A DNA stretch of 64,000 bases from Coffea arabica (lineage: Eukaryota; Streptophyta; Magnoliopsida; Gentianales; Rubiaceae): positions 13,103,638 through 13,167,637 of the forward strand of contig NC_092314.1 of the NCBI RefSeq assembly GCF_036785885.1. Direction: 5' to 3'. Shown piece by piece: positions 22,139 through 35,469 of the stretch. Positions within the stretch are counted from its first letter, which is position 1. Every line of letters starts with the position of its first letter. The notes beneath the pieces are model-generated. The model had not been told where the DNA came from and did not search any database. It saw only the letters and a list, made by a program, of their open reading frames with translations. The translations under genes and the position numbers were made by a program.

Positions 22139-22155
22139 TATATATATATATATAT
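22139..22155 (-). promoter_or_regulatory. TATA-type (TA)n tract upstream of the pirin gene
   Basis: A TATATA run lies about 47 bp before the first pirin ATG. If it acts as the TATA box, transcription would start only about 15-20 bases before that ATG. That would favour leaky scanning to the second start at Met35. Confidence 0.45.
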
Positions 22156-22156
22156 G

Positions 22157-23117
22157 GACACGCCGAACAAGAAAAGATGGCCGTGGTGTTCCCGTATAAT
22201 TTTAGTGTGTGAGTGTGTGTATTTTATAACGACTTTGGGGATGCGGGAAGCCAGGAAGGCTGGGGTTGGTTAGGAATCTAAAGGGGGCGTGGGGAAAATT
22301 GGAAATGGGGTCCACTTCTTCCTCTTTGGACCAATGATTTGATGACATCATACTCATGTCACCATGATGGTGGACTACTAGCCTGAGCCGTTGGCCCAAA
22401 AAAAAAAAGAAGATTTACTCAAAGTAAAAACATAATTTAAAATATGAAAATATGGGTCTATTTCTGACCCCCGAAGGAAGCTTTATTAGGATTTGAATCT
22501 ATTCCAAAAGTTTTTCCTTTTGGGCAAAATTTTTTTTAGCTAAATGATATATTAACTGATTGAATAACATTTACTTGTTGGGGGTGAAGATGTAAAAATC
22601 TTTTTTTTTGGGGGTAAAGGTAAAGTATGCTTCTGTAAATGGGGAAGTGGATTAATTTAAAATTTTAGGGTATTTTACGTGACAGCATGGCAAGACTTCA
22701 TTGAAAAATTAACCAAAGAAAAAAAAATAATAAACTTTGGCAATCAGCCAAAAAAAATTTTGAGGTCAATTTAATAAAGTGTTTGACTTTTGGGGGGAAA
22801 AATGAAAAAAGAAAGATGATGAACTAAAAGCCAAAGGGATGGTTGAAATTAGCTACAAGTGGATAACTAATATTTAGCCCATGCATTAGAACTGATTTTT
22901 TTAATTATAATTAGTTATGTATCGATGCAAAACATAAATAATTCATCAACAATGTTTATACATATTATTCACGTTTGTATTAGAAAAATATTGTATTTCA
23001 AACATAACTACCATATTAGCCTTTACAAACTTTTATACATAAATTTATTAGAATGTGATAATATTCATTAAATAATATAATACATAAAAAAGTAATAGGT
23101 ATTCTTTGAGATAGTAA
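22157..23117. other. Pirin upstream region and intergenic DNA
   Basis: AT-rich with A/T and G runs. I see no gene. A minus-strand frame at 22202-22399 has no recognisable product and lies in the promoter region. Confidence 0.5.
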
Positions 23118-23126
23118 TTAAATTTT

Positions 23127-24127
23127 GGGATAATTTCAGAAACCTCCCCTGAGGTTTCTGACATTTACACTCACCTCCCCTGTGGTTTGAACAATTACAC
23201 TAACCTCCCCTGAGGTTACTAATCCTTTACAAATTCAGTCCAAATGATTAAAATATTGTTTTATAGAGTGAAATTAGAATTTTGTACCTGATTTGCCCTT
23301 TGTGCTACATGTCCAATGAATGACAAAGTATTAAAAATTAATTAATAATTAATAAATTTTAAAGAGCGTAGTTTATAGGCAAATACGTATTACTTATTTA
23401 AAGTACCACCTCTTTACGGGTATTTTACTTTCAAACATTTACTTTATTACAAATATTTATTCTCAAATACAGATTTGTATTTATTCTCAAATATTTAATT
23501 TTTGTTAAATAAAAAACCTACCAGTTTTTCTTTCGTAGAAATATTAATATAACACTTTTTCAATTTTAGTTATAAATATTTATGTATTTAGCATAAATTA
23601 AATGATTCAGGATAAAATACTCATAAAGAGCTAATACTTTACTCATGTAATGGATGAAAACCATAAAAAATTAATACTTTATGGGCCATTTCTTTTTTTA
23701 AAAAATATTTAATTTATATTAAATAGATAACCTACTGATTTTCTTTTTACGAGAATATTACTGTAACACTTTTTAATTTTTAATCACAAATGTTAATATA
23801 TTTGTAATAAAGTAAATATTTGAAAGTAAAATACCTGTAAAGAACTGGTACTTTAAATAAGTAATACATATTTGCCTATAAACTACGCTCCTTAAAGTTT
23901 ATTAATTATTAATTAATTTGTAATACTTTGTCATTCATTGGACACGTAGCACAAAGGGCAAATCAGGTACAAAATTTTAATTTCACTCTATAAAACAATA
24001 TTTTAATCATTTGGACTGAATTTGTAAAGGATTAGTAACCTCAGGGGAGGTTAGTGTAATTGTTCAAATCACAGGGGATGTGAGTGTAAATGTCAGGAAC
24101 CTCAGGGGAGGTTTCTGAAATTATCCC
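23127..24127. mobile_element. 1.0-kb hairpin Mutator-like MITE with 9-bp target duplication
   Basis: The ends are long inverted repeats. GGGATAATTTCAGAAACCTC at the left is matched by its complement at the right, and the complementarity extends for more than 300 bp from each end. A perfect 9-bp direct repeat, TTAAATTTT, flanks the element (23118-23126, 24128-24136), the target size of Mutator-like transposons. There is no transposase frame, so it is non-autonomous. The centre also holds a direct repeat (about 23496-23600 and 23700-23815, each with TATTTAATTT, AACCTAC and AACACTTTTT). Confidence 0.88.
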
Positions 24128-24136
24128 TTAAATTTT

Positions 24137-27100
24137 CTCATGAAAATAATTATACACCTATTTATATTCATTTTTAGTTCAGGACCAAAAAAAAAGGCAG
24201 CAATCTATTTTTATATGAATGGTTTTTTAATTTGAACCAACGTTAATAAATTTAACAATGTAACAATTAAATTTACACTAAGAAAAGTTACTGATATGGA
24301 TAAAAAGTAAAAATTGATTAAATGCGATAGATGTTGCTAGAATGGAGAGAAATTATAAGCGAAATTGATTAGAGGAGATTTAGATGCAAAAATAGGTAAA
24401 ATCTAAGTATTCATTCGTCGATTAATTCTTTTCAATTAAGCACATCACCTAGGATAGAGAAAATGATTAATTGAAGTGAGAACTTTCATGAGTCTAGCCT
24501 CTAGGTAGGGTTTAAGTTCAGATCTATATCATGACATGAATCAAGCAAAATTAGATCCTATCCAAACCCATGATTTTGGTAAAGGATCTGAATCTAGGTA
24601 GAGTTTACGTTGAAAAGTTGGATCTAAATTCAAGAAAAACACAATAGACCTGAGTTGCGATTGGTAATACTCTACCCATTTTCATGCTTACTAGTATTAG
24701 CTATTGATATGTACATTGATGTTTTAGAACAACTACCCTTTCTAATCGAATACAACTACTAATCAAACAAATACCACTATTTGTCTTTTTGTGTTTGTTT
24801 TTTATCTTGATTTTGCCAACTAACAAGTTCCGAAGAAAAGATCTGGTCTTCCTGTGTGCTGTCCATGTTTAGACGTAATTGACAAGAATTTTGAAAAGGT
24901 TGGAAGATAAGAAAGAGTCCAAATTGAGTTTCTCAAAAAAAATTTTGAACCTACAAACTTTTTTAAATAAATTTATTTAAGAAAATCTCATGAGATCTTG
25001 AGGGTAAAATTGTGAATGGTTATGCATTAACCCCAATTTATTAAAATGAAGTAGAAGAAGTTACAAGAAGAGGAGAGCGAGGAAAAACCTAGCACCCATA
25101 AAAATCAATTACAATATTGATATCAAAAAAAAAAAAAAAACCGCCCTTTATTAAAGGAGGTATATTAGATTTTTGAACTACAAATATATTGTGTCAAATT
25201 ACTCTCTCATCATACCCATTATTTCATGGTTAATTTGTTATAGGAATGTTGACAATATGGGAAAATAATGCTGAATTTGAAAGTTTTGTTGACTTGCTAC
25301 ATTATTTCTTCTTTTCACATCTGTTTTTTGAAGTGTCAAAATGACTATTATGTAGACTTTAAAGAAGAGAGGACAAAATGTTAAAATTGATAAGGGAAAA
25401 AGAAGTGTGATTGTAAAGAGAATAATAAAAATTTTGTAATTATGATAAAAATCGAGGAAATATGGTGATTTATTCAAATTACGATAATGTAGTGGACCTG
25501 TATTGAAAAAGTTCGGAATTGAATCATGCACGCCTCGAATCTTTGAAATTGAAGGACTCTGTTAGTATTCTTTCTTTTTGGTAGCAGCACATATCAGCGA
25601 TCCTCCAATAAAAGTAGAATTATGAAGATTGAATATGATTTGAATAACAAATATCACAAATTTGCCCTATTTATCCAACGTGTGATCAATGTCACATATT
25701 TACAAGGTAACAAGTGTTTTTTTTTTTTTTTGGCATTTTAGAAACATAAGGTTAAATTGATAAAGACTCAAAGAAGCGAGAGAAATACATGAGTGTTTTT
25801 GTTTAGATAGTAAATTATGTTGGTACATATTATAAATTACCGATTATCGATTGGACACCTATAAATTAAAATCATCTTAAATATGAATGATATGAATTAT
25901 AATTACTCTTACACATTTTTAAATATTCTGGTTAATCTCTAATAAATGGCCTATATGAGATCATATACGTCATCCAACAATCATCAATACCATCATTTTC
26001 ACACTTTGGAATATGCTACTTATACATATCCACGCCAGAATAATAGAACACCCGTATGGGTTCTGATGTAAGGTTTATGTCCCTATAACGTCAATGGCTG
26101 TTCTTCCTCTGTACTACCTTATTTGTGCTGTTTTTCCATCTGTGAATCAACTAATCTGATTATTGAAAACGAAGTCAATTGTATGAGAATCACGTAAAGA
26201 ATTTCAGCAAAATTTTGTCATACTTTCCAGCTTGCAAAATGGGTCCTCGGGAATACAACAGTTTCCACTTGAAAAGAAAACAGAAAAGTTTTCTTGGTCT
26301 CAGATAAGGATCGAAAGGAAAAAAAGGTGCAGATTAGTTTAGTGTCATTATCTCATTTATGGTAATGTTTTGGATTAACAGGGTTTGATTCTTTTTGAAA
26401 CCAATTTTCAAGTTAAAATTTTGCTTAATAACTGAATAATTAGTAGCCTTAAGCTACTGCTACAGACTAATTATCAACTGAAATTGTGCGCTTCAACTGT
26501 TTTTTTTTTTTTTTTTTTTTTTGCTACAAGAAGAAAATACATGATAGCCTTGCATTTGGAAATTCTAGGGTTAATGTCCACAATGTATTATTGTTAAAAA
26601 TGCATTTATTTCAGGGGTTAACATTCCACTTGTTGATTGTGGCATAGAAAGGTAAAAACAAAAAATGAATATATTCATACTTTTTTAGTAGCTATCACAA
26701 ATCCTCTAGAGTACAAATCACCAATCCACTATTTATTCGGGTTAATTTGCAAAGTGGAATCGTCACCTATTTATCCTTATTTTATTTAACTGTGCTTGTA
26801 TGTATCCGGCTTGTCTTTCTCCTGCAACAGAAATGGATCTTTGGCAGAAATTAAATGCATGCGCACCTTCCAAGCATCAACATGGAAAAATGAGTCATGC
26901 CAACTATACCATGTTGTCATTGTTGAGTGTTAGAATTTGGAGGCATATGTCATTTTTTTTTTTTATTGGAAACCGGATCAAATCAGAACTTTGGAATCTC
27001 TTGTTTTTGGCAAAAAAAAAAAAAAAATTGCAATTTTAGTTCCCAAAGTTTGGAGAGGAGCTATTCTAGTTCTCAAAGTTATCAAAACTTACTCCACATG

Positions 27101-30100
27101 ATGATTCTCTACTTTTGACTTAGCAAATATAATGAAATTTACTCCTTTTCCAAAATCAACCTACATGAAGGAATAACATAAACTCTTACTCATAGAGGGA
27201 TTTATAATTATTCTTCTATCTGTTAATTATAGATCTATTATTTTTAGTGTATGTTTATCTCCTATCATTAGTGCAGATTTTTATAATATATAAATAAAAA
27301 AAGATCGTATTGGACGATTTCTAATAATTTTGTTAATGAAATTCACTTTTATCCCAAAAAAAAAATTCTCATTTTGATTCTTATTTAGATTCCACAATGA
27401 AAGGCAAAACAACTTCTGAAATGACATAAATCATACATAAGCATTGCGCTATAAATCACACCTAGGCATTGCGTGTGCCAAATTGGACCGACAATGAAAT
27501 GAAAGCCGGCCGCCGACATTATTGGAAATTTCTAAAGGAAGTGAATTTGCATGATTCGTGCATGCACCTCATGCAACTTTTACGCTTTTTCCACTCTTCT
27601 TCCCCTCTTTCCTCTTTTCAGCCATATCTAAATAGAGTATTATATATACATATTCAATTAGATCCATCTTTCAAACATATCTAAAATGAGGATTATATGT
27701 TTGGATCGAGTCTTTTACAAAATAGTATAATTTATGTGCTTTTATACCAGTCTAGTAATCACAAACTATATACAGATTCAACTCCATCTTAGAGAAATTG
27801 CTAATTTGACTATTTATAGTTGGACAATCCAATTTTTGGAGCAAACTTTTACATTTTTTCAGTGATCTCCTTTGAAAATTTCCATGTTACATACAGATCA
27901 GAATATAAAAAAGAAAAAATGCAGCACTGAATACCAAAAAAATTTTTAAAAAAAAATTCTATTTGAGCTGAAAGAAAGTCATATGAAAATATAGAGAAAT
28001 TAAAAGACAACTACATTTTTCAATTGGAAAGTGGACTACAATTTAGGACAGACGAAAAAAGAAAACATGACTATCAAAGTGGGACATAGTGAGTATTATC
28101 TTGAGATCATTAAATTCTACCTAGAAAAATGGAATGCTATCATATTAAACCAAAACCAACGATAGATTAATACATAAGTTCCTGCGAAAGTTAAATTTCA
28201 GTGATTTACTCGTTTCGAGTAGCGATTTTTTAATTTGGCATTATTTTTTTGGTAAATAATACGGATCATTTATTTTAATAACATTTAAGTTGTTATTTCA
28301 CCAAACTATTGTGGAATTTTTAATAAACTTGGAATGCTTGTCAGCCTATCTAGTTGAAGTCCTTCTTTTTAATTAATATATATTTAAATCTGTAGTAAGA
28401 CAAATCCCTTCTTGTGTGCTCATTTGTCGCCATCATACTGATGGGATAGTTGCAATTGAATTGCTATATTAATTGGTCGTATCACAGCCTGGATTGTTGG
28501 TCAACCTCTGTATCTGCCTTTATTATTGGTTCGTCTATGTCTGCTTTCAATAGCTGTCATATTTTCAAATAACAATATAGATTTTACGTATTCAATTAGA
28601 ATAGATTTTCAGTTCTAGAGTTGATTAATGTTGTCTTTGGTCAAAAAAAGGAAAATAAAAATTCTGCAGTCAATAGCCATCATATTTTTTTTAAAAATAA
28701 AATTATGCGTATAAAATTCAATTAGTACAGATTTGCTGCTCTTTAAGTTCTTGGATGTTTATGCCTCATTCGTTTAGCTTCAAATGCATACGTTACTAAG
28801 TCCGAATCATTAGCCTCTCATATTTGTTTGGGTTATTCTTAAAAAATTTGGTGTGTGCTATACATTAGAAATAAATAGTCAACTTTGTCGCCATGAACCA
28901 TGCGTTTTGTTTGGTTTTTTATAATCTTATTTAGTTTATCGTCTTACTTACTTGATTAAAGAAATGGATAATAAAGTAATGATTTAATTAACATTTTGAT
29001 TTACTTTGTATTAGCTATAAGTATAGGTAATAAGTGATTTTCCCTTTAATGTCACATTAAACGCACTAGATTACAAATTCTTTGTATCTTAAGTTTGATT
29101 AGCATAACAAAACCAAAAGAAGAGTGATAATTGTTAATATTCATGTGCGAAAATGATTAGTATATTATGTATATTTTTATATGGTCCAAAGAGGGATTTC
29201 AAGTCTTATAAAAGGGACATAGGAAAGGGTTTCAAATGCTAGCAAGACATTTTAGTAATAAAACTGGTTTATTTTTTCAGTTAAAACAACCAAAAGTAAA
29301 GTTTGAGCCACTTGAAGTAATGAATGTTGATATTGTGCTAATAAATCTAATGACTTTAATATAAAAAGATTATGAAACATCTTTTTGACGTAAAGATACA
29401 ACATTAGGCAAATGATTTTGAAACTTTAATAAATGTTTGAGGCATTAGACATTTATTCTTTGTTAAATAACTTGTGAGAAGAAGTAAAACATTATTTTTG
29501 TCTACATGTTTCATAGACTTGGGAGAAAAAATCTTTGTAGAAGATGAACTTGGTAAATAGGATATGATATTTTTCATGTAGAAAATAATATTACGATTCC
29601 AAACTATCAATATTTTTACTTTACCAGCTCAAACTATTAATTTCAAGTGCACTGCTCAAGTTAAGCTAATGTCAAACAAGAATAGATGTAATAAAAGTTT
29701 TAACCCTCATAGAGAACTCCTCAAAGTACCTATATATGTTTTCCATTCCCCATATTTCCCTCAAAGAGTTCTTTTTTTTTTTTTGGTCTCACTCTTCTTG
29801 CTTCCATCCTCCAATGGCAATCCAATCTGGCCCCTCTTCTCCTGATTTCTTTCTTCTTATCCTCTTCTTGACTAACCTTATCTCTTTTTTTTTTTTTTTT
29901 TTTTTTAGCAAACCCCCACACACATGTTGGAAAGGAACTCGATTTTTTCCTGAGAACATTGAAAAAATCCAAAATAGCATTTGAACCCTTCTTAGGCCCT
30001 ATTTAGAATTGTAGTGCTTTTGATAAAAAAAAAAAGTACTTTTCGATGTCAAAAGTACTTTTGAAAAAACACCATCCCATAAAATTAAGAGTTGAACTTT

Positions 30101-30517
30101 TGATGTTAAAAGCACTTTTAACAAAAACTCAAATTTAGAACTTTTACAATAGTTTTTGTGTTTTAAAAAATAAAACATTAAATTTAATCATTTATTATTT
30201 TAAAGAATGTGATAGTTCATAGTTCTCTCTACTTAAGTAATAAATCATGCAAATCTAGATTCATATTAAGTTTCGTTGTTAACTTCCTTCTTTCCTTTTT
30301 TTTTTTTTTGTTTTGTTTTGTAAGGATGTTCTTCTTTAGTAGTTGGTTTAAAGTGTTGAAATTATTTTTTTGATATATGATATTGAACATTATTTTGCTA
30401 CGATGTGACAAATTAATGCTACAATATAGTAGCTTATTGAAAAGGTCTGTTTGCATGAAGTAACGAGTAGACTACTTGTTTGCTACCTTGTCATTAATTG
30501 TTCTAGAACTATTCCCA
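24137..30517. other. AT-rich intergenic DNA without recognised genes
   Basis: No supported gene. It contains many homopolymers (A-run near 25124, T-runs near 26501 and 29881) that create spurious Lys- or Phe-rich frames on both strands. A diverged tandem pair with CAATAGC(T/C)(G/A)TCATATTTT lies at 28549-28623 and 28671-28751. A sequence beginning GGCCCTATTTAGAATTG near 29995 resembles one end of a small DNA transposon, but no matching second end is found. Confidence 0.5.
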
Positions 30518-30828
30518 AATATGTGTTTGAAGTATAATATAGGATAAGGTAATCATTCTTGAGACATTGGTGGGTAAAATATGAGAAAAATAAAGTAGAA
30601 TATCTCTAAGTAAAGATTCTCCACCTATGAAGCTACATTATCAATTACTACCTACTTACAGAACTACAAAAAAAATAATTGTTTAAACAAATATGTGTTC
30701 AAAGTATAATTAGGATAGAGGTAATAGTTATACAAGCAATAGTAGATACAACATGAGAGGGAAAAAACATGAGAGAAAAAAATTGAAGTAAAATATCTCT
30801 ATGTAAAGAGTCTCCACCTAAGAAGTTC
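30518..30828 (+). repeat. Tandem duplication, ~170-bp period
   Basis: Unit 1 (30518-30638) and unit 2 (30689-30828) share AAATATGTGTT, AAGTATAAT, AGGATA, GTAAT, AACATGAGA-like and AAATATCTCTA...AAAGA.TCTCCACCTA in order, with about 20% mismatch by eye. No coding capacity. Confidence 0.6.
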
Positions 30829-32148
30829 CAAAACAACTAAGTCATGATGTTCCCATCTTTCATGAAGTTGGAAATGATCTAGCACTTTAGATTTGTATAA
30901 ATATTTTTGAGGATAAATCTCTGTGCCTAGCTACATGATTGGATCTGGGTATTGGTAAAATAGATTCTTCCATCGTTTCATTGCGCTTTAAATGGCAGCT
31001 TGATTCTGGGCTGGACGATAGGCAAATATTAAACACATTAAAAGGAATGATGACTAAAATTCTAGTCTAAACTTGAAATTAGGCAAAAGTCCATTTGGAT
31101 TCACCAATTTAGAAAGAATTTTTTGTATTACTTAACAAATATGTTTTCAATCACATCTTTATTATATCAATCAATTTTAATCTCACATAAAATATATCAC
31201 AAAAACAAAAATGATATAGTATCATTTTTAAACAAATTTATCCAAATAAATTTCATTCCAAACGCAGCTTTTTTTTGGACAAGGGAACTGTAACCGCTAC
31301 CCGAGAGTACGTACTGAATAAACCCGTCCCGTACAATAACCCACTAACCACACAGAGGGATGAAACACACTAGGGAAGCCCTATGCGACGTGCAGATGTT
31401 TCAAGAGAAATTCGAACTCAGGTTGATAGAAATGCATAACATCAATTCTACTATTTCAACCAACTCAAGGGACAAGAATAGATTAGTGTTGATACTTAAG
31501 TTAACCACTGATGTCAATAACTTTTAATTTAGACACATAAAATGGGAGAAATCGCATTTATAACTTAATTAGTGGAACACTAATCGGTGTTTATGAGATT
31601 CTTAGTTGGACTCTCCCTTCCTCCTTATAATGCTTCAAGTCTCCCCTTCAAAAAAAAAAAAAAAAAAAAAGGGAGTAGAATACTAAGCATGCCTTTGAAT
31701 TTAGACCCCCTAAAGTGCACCTTTAATTTGCAAGGTTTAAAAGTTCAAGTGGAGTCCATGACTCAATGCATTATATATCCACTCAATGGCTTTTATATCT
31801 CCTCCACTTAATATTTGAGCAAAAGGCAATACATAACTTTTTTTGCACACTCATCACAAATGACAAAAACAAAAACGAACTGAAAGAAGATAAGTGATAG
31901 GTCGGCTCAAGATCATGTATCTGGATATTCTCCAATATGCAGAAAAAGGACATGATTCTAAAAAGTGAGTTTCAAGATTTTAGTGAGTCAACTTCTAGAA
32001 GCTTAGTGTTGAGGCTTAGAATGTCAAAGTTGAGTTGACCTTGGAAAAGTAGTGCTTTGAGAGAATTTTGTACACCATCATGGCACAAATTTGGATGATG
32101 GGTTTCATAGATAGGGGCTGCTACTGTTTTGTCAAAAAGACAAAAAAA

Positions 32149-32180
<32 letters not shown>

Positions 32181-33671
32181 TACTATACGACATGAAGAAA
32201 ATAATCTCCAGATCAAAAACTAATGAATCCGTCCATTCAATTCCCTTATGGCACAAGATAATTAAGCTCTAAATCAATATTAGAACAAAAAAATGTTACA
32301 CTTCTATTGTTTAATCGTCTGAGATTTTAATTAAGTTTTGATTGTGCAAAGGGACACAAATTAGGAAATCCATTTTTATTAAGGGTAGAACTATTATTAC
32401 TAAGCTTACTGAAAATCGTCCAAGTCCAAAGAGAATCGATTAAAGTTCCTGAGATATTTTATTCGATTTCCTTCGAACCCAATTAACTTCCGTAGCACCA
32501 GAAACTATCATAGCAACAACAGAAAAGTGCGCTTAAGTACCGCAACTTGTTTAATTTTAGATTGGCCTGTATCTAGAAGAAATTTATGAGTTTTGGCAGA
32601 AATGTCTTTTTATGAAGGTAAATGGAGGAGGTATAAGAATGCTACTGTGTTGTCTTAAAAAGGAGGAACACCCTTATGATGCTCTACTGGTAAAATGAGC
32701 CCATAAATTGAATCGTTTCCGGGGTTGGAATAGCGTTAATACATGAGACATTGTTTTGGTTTTAGACTTAGAGGTGTATGATAGGGATAAAAATGAGAAA
32801 AAGAACACAAAGGAAACTGATTTCTCACACGTATCTTTTTGTAGACTGCTGCACGGAGGAGAGGGCAAGTGTTCTGCTGCGACAACTGAAGTTTACATGC
32901 AAATTTAAATGGTGAGACTGTTCTGCATTTAGCCAGTATTGGTATGAGATTAGCTATTCAACTATTAAGCAGCATTTTCATGTGAAAAAAATGTCACTAT
33001 TAAGCAGCATTACTTTCAAAAAGAATGAAATCTGCATTGGTCCAAAACATTGCCCTAAAATAAATGACATGAAGACACTAGATCATATTTGTTTTTTGTC
33101 CTTTTGCTTCATGTAAAATTAATATAATAAACAAGAACATTAAAATAACTAATTGGACAAAATGCAAGATACAGGACTGACTACGGGGGGAACAAGTGGG
33201 GTGGGGGGAACCAAAACCTTTTAATTGATAAAAAAAAAAGTAGTAGTGTTGATGTTGCTGATTAAGAAAAACAAAAAAAAAAAAAATGAACAAATGCTTT
33301 TAACTGATCAAAAGGTTGTGGTGTGCAATGCCTTAATTAAAGGGACTCAAATCACCTTACAATCAATCACACTTAAGGACTTAAGCCACCTTACGATCAA
33401 TCAAATATTTAAGATACTTAAAGGTAGAATTAAAATTTAAAGACAACGAAATGATGAAAAAAAATTCATTGATTAGAAATACCTGTCTTGAAGCTGTATT
33501 CTTTTAAAGAATCAACCACAAATCTTTGTTTCACTCTTCAATCGACTATCTATTGAAACGGGAATTGAACCTATACTAAAACTATTTAAGCTTGAACAGA
33601 GAGCTTAAACTATTAAAAACCTGAAACTAATCATGAAGAAAAAGGAAATGGAACTGATGTCCTGGCTGATG

Positions 33672-33702
<31 letters not shown>

Positions 33703-34363
33703 TTTTGGATAAAACAGAGGCCAATGTTATTAATAAATTTGGTGGAAATCGTTTAGCACATTTTGCTTACTAAGATAACTGCATTAATGATAGAAAATAC
33801 ATTGTACATGTCACAAATATATCTAATCTAAAAACTCATTATATTGTGAATCACAAACCGTCAAATCTGATCAATTGCACAAGCTGCACCATAAATATCT
33901 GTGTATGCCTATTCCCTCAAATCTATTATCCAACTGGTTCAAGTTCAAAACTGATGTTAAGGTCTGACTATCTATTAAGAAATTTCAAATCTAACATATT
34001 GATATGAAAAAACTCTTATTAGATCTAAGAAAAATAACAAAAAATTAAATAAAACTCCCTCTAAAATAGCCTAGGATAGAAGAAAATTCTCACTAATAAA
34101 CACTAGGAGAGAAAAAAAAAAACTCTCACTAGAATACCCTAAAAGAAACTTTATTAAATGTAAAATAAAAATATTATAGGAAGAGAAAGGGGGATCTTGA
34201 CTGGAGACCAAGATTTCCCTCCTTTTACGGTGGAATAAGGGTGGCGAGAAAATTGAGAGTAGAGAGAAAGCAAAAAGAGAACGGGTGGGCAGAGAGGGAG
34301 AAAGGTAATAACTTTTGAATTAATTTCTTACACTGACAGTGTGCCTTTTGAATTAATCTTTCC
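30829..34363. other. AT-rich intergenic DNA without recognised genes
   Basis: No supported gene. Poly-A/T tracts lie near 31650, 32142, 33230 and 33687, the last preceded by (TG)n. The stretch 31095-31270 runs from CATTTGGATTC to ATTCCAAACG and may be a degraded relative of the foldback family at 209-480. Confidence 0.45.
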
Positions 34364-34486
34364 TACATTGACAATATACACTGTCAGCATTGGATGAATG
34401 ACAACAGTACAAAATTTGAATTTAAAATTTAACTTTTACATATATATCATAAATCTATCGGTGATAGTGTATACATTGTCAATGTA
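34364..34486. mobile_element. Short MITE with TACATTGACAAT termini
   Basis: Left TACATTGACAATATACACTG and right CAGTGTAT-like ATAGTGTATACATTGTCAAT are inverted copies at the ends of about 123 bp, with TA at both edges. A second partial left end (about 34313-34342, TTTTGAATTAAT then TTACACTGACAGTGT) lies just upstream in direct orientation. It looks like a small non-autonomous DNA transposon; the superfamily is not assigned. Confidence 0.5.
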
Positions 34487-35469
34487 TACTCGTAACGTTT
34501 TGGCTGATGAGTTTGTGTCGCTTAATCGCATCCATTGCTTTTAATTACCAATGATCCTACCGAAGATGACAAAATTAATTGTCATTATTGGATTTTAATT
34601 TTAGTAAATTACTTTTATATGAATTTAGGATCCCTAATTTGTAGCCTCAGCCTCAATGATGACCAAATCACAGCCTAATTTTTTTTTGCTGGTCGCCCTC
34701 TTTCTTATTTCTTATCATGTCTTCTCTTCCCTTCTTGTCTAATTTGCCACAACTTCAAAAAGGGCACAAGCTGTGGCGACTAGAATATTAGTTCCAAGCA
34801 AAAAGTGTCTCCAGAGTTAGGATGCAAGTTGAAGAGAGGCAACTGTTCCGGGGCACACCTTCTTTTGTGAAAAAGCACAAAATTTTCTTTTTGAAAAATA
34901 ACAATCAAAGCAAAAAAAATTCCTTAAACAATATATAACTGTTCAAGAAACGGTACAATTTAGAATTTCTTTTTCGTTCAAATTTATATAAAAAAAAAGC
35001 ACAATAATTGAATTGAAACAATCACACGTCACATATTTTGTTTATGAGCCCATTTACAAAGAACGATTTGAAAAACACGCAAATATGACTGAACGTAATG
35101 ATAGATATAAATATGAGAACTCTAAATATACTATAGTGCTTAGAAAATGAATTTCAAAAGAAGATTAAACCTTCTTCTGCAAGCCTCACGTTTTTGCCTT
35201 TCTCTCAACAAATTGCAATCTTGCAACTTGCAGGGCATAATTGTAACACAAAAACAACTGTAGGGACTATATGAGGAAATATACTAAATCTGCGGGCGTT
35301 TAATGCAATTAATTCTAATTTAGATCCTTGTAGAGTCCGTTGCCCTCCACTAAACAGAGCAAGTAAACCTAAGCCAAATTTCGCCTTCACAACAACCACC
35401 ACCACCACCAGCGCTGCCGCCGCCGCTGCAGCAGCCGGAAGTAGAAATTCAACAGAGACTTGTTTCAAA

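Noticed and set aside
22202-22399. Minus-strand ORF upstream of pirin
   Set aside because: It has no recognised domain and lies upstream of the TATA-type tract, so it is unlikely to be part of the pirin transcript.
29730-29984. Overlapping ORFs on both strands
   Set aside because: Both are created by long T/A homopolymers and have no recognisable domain.
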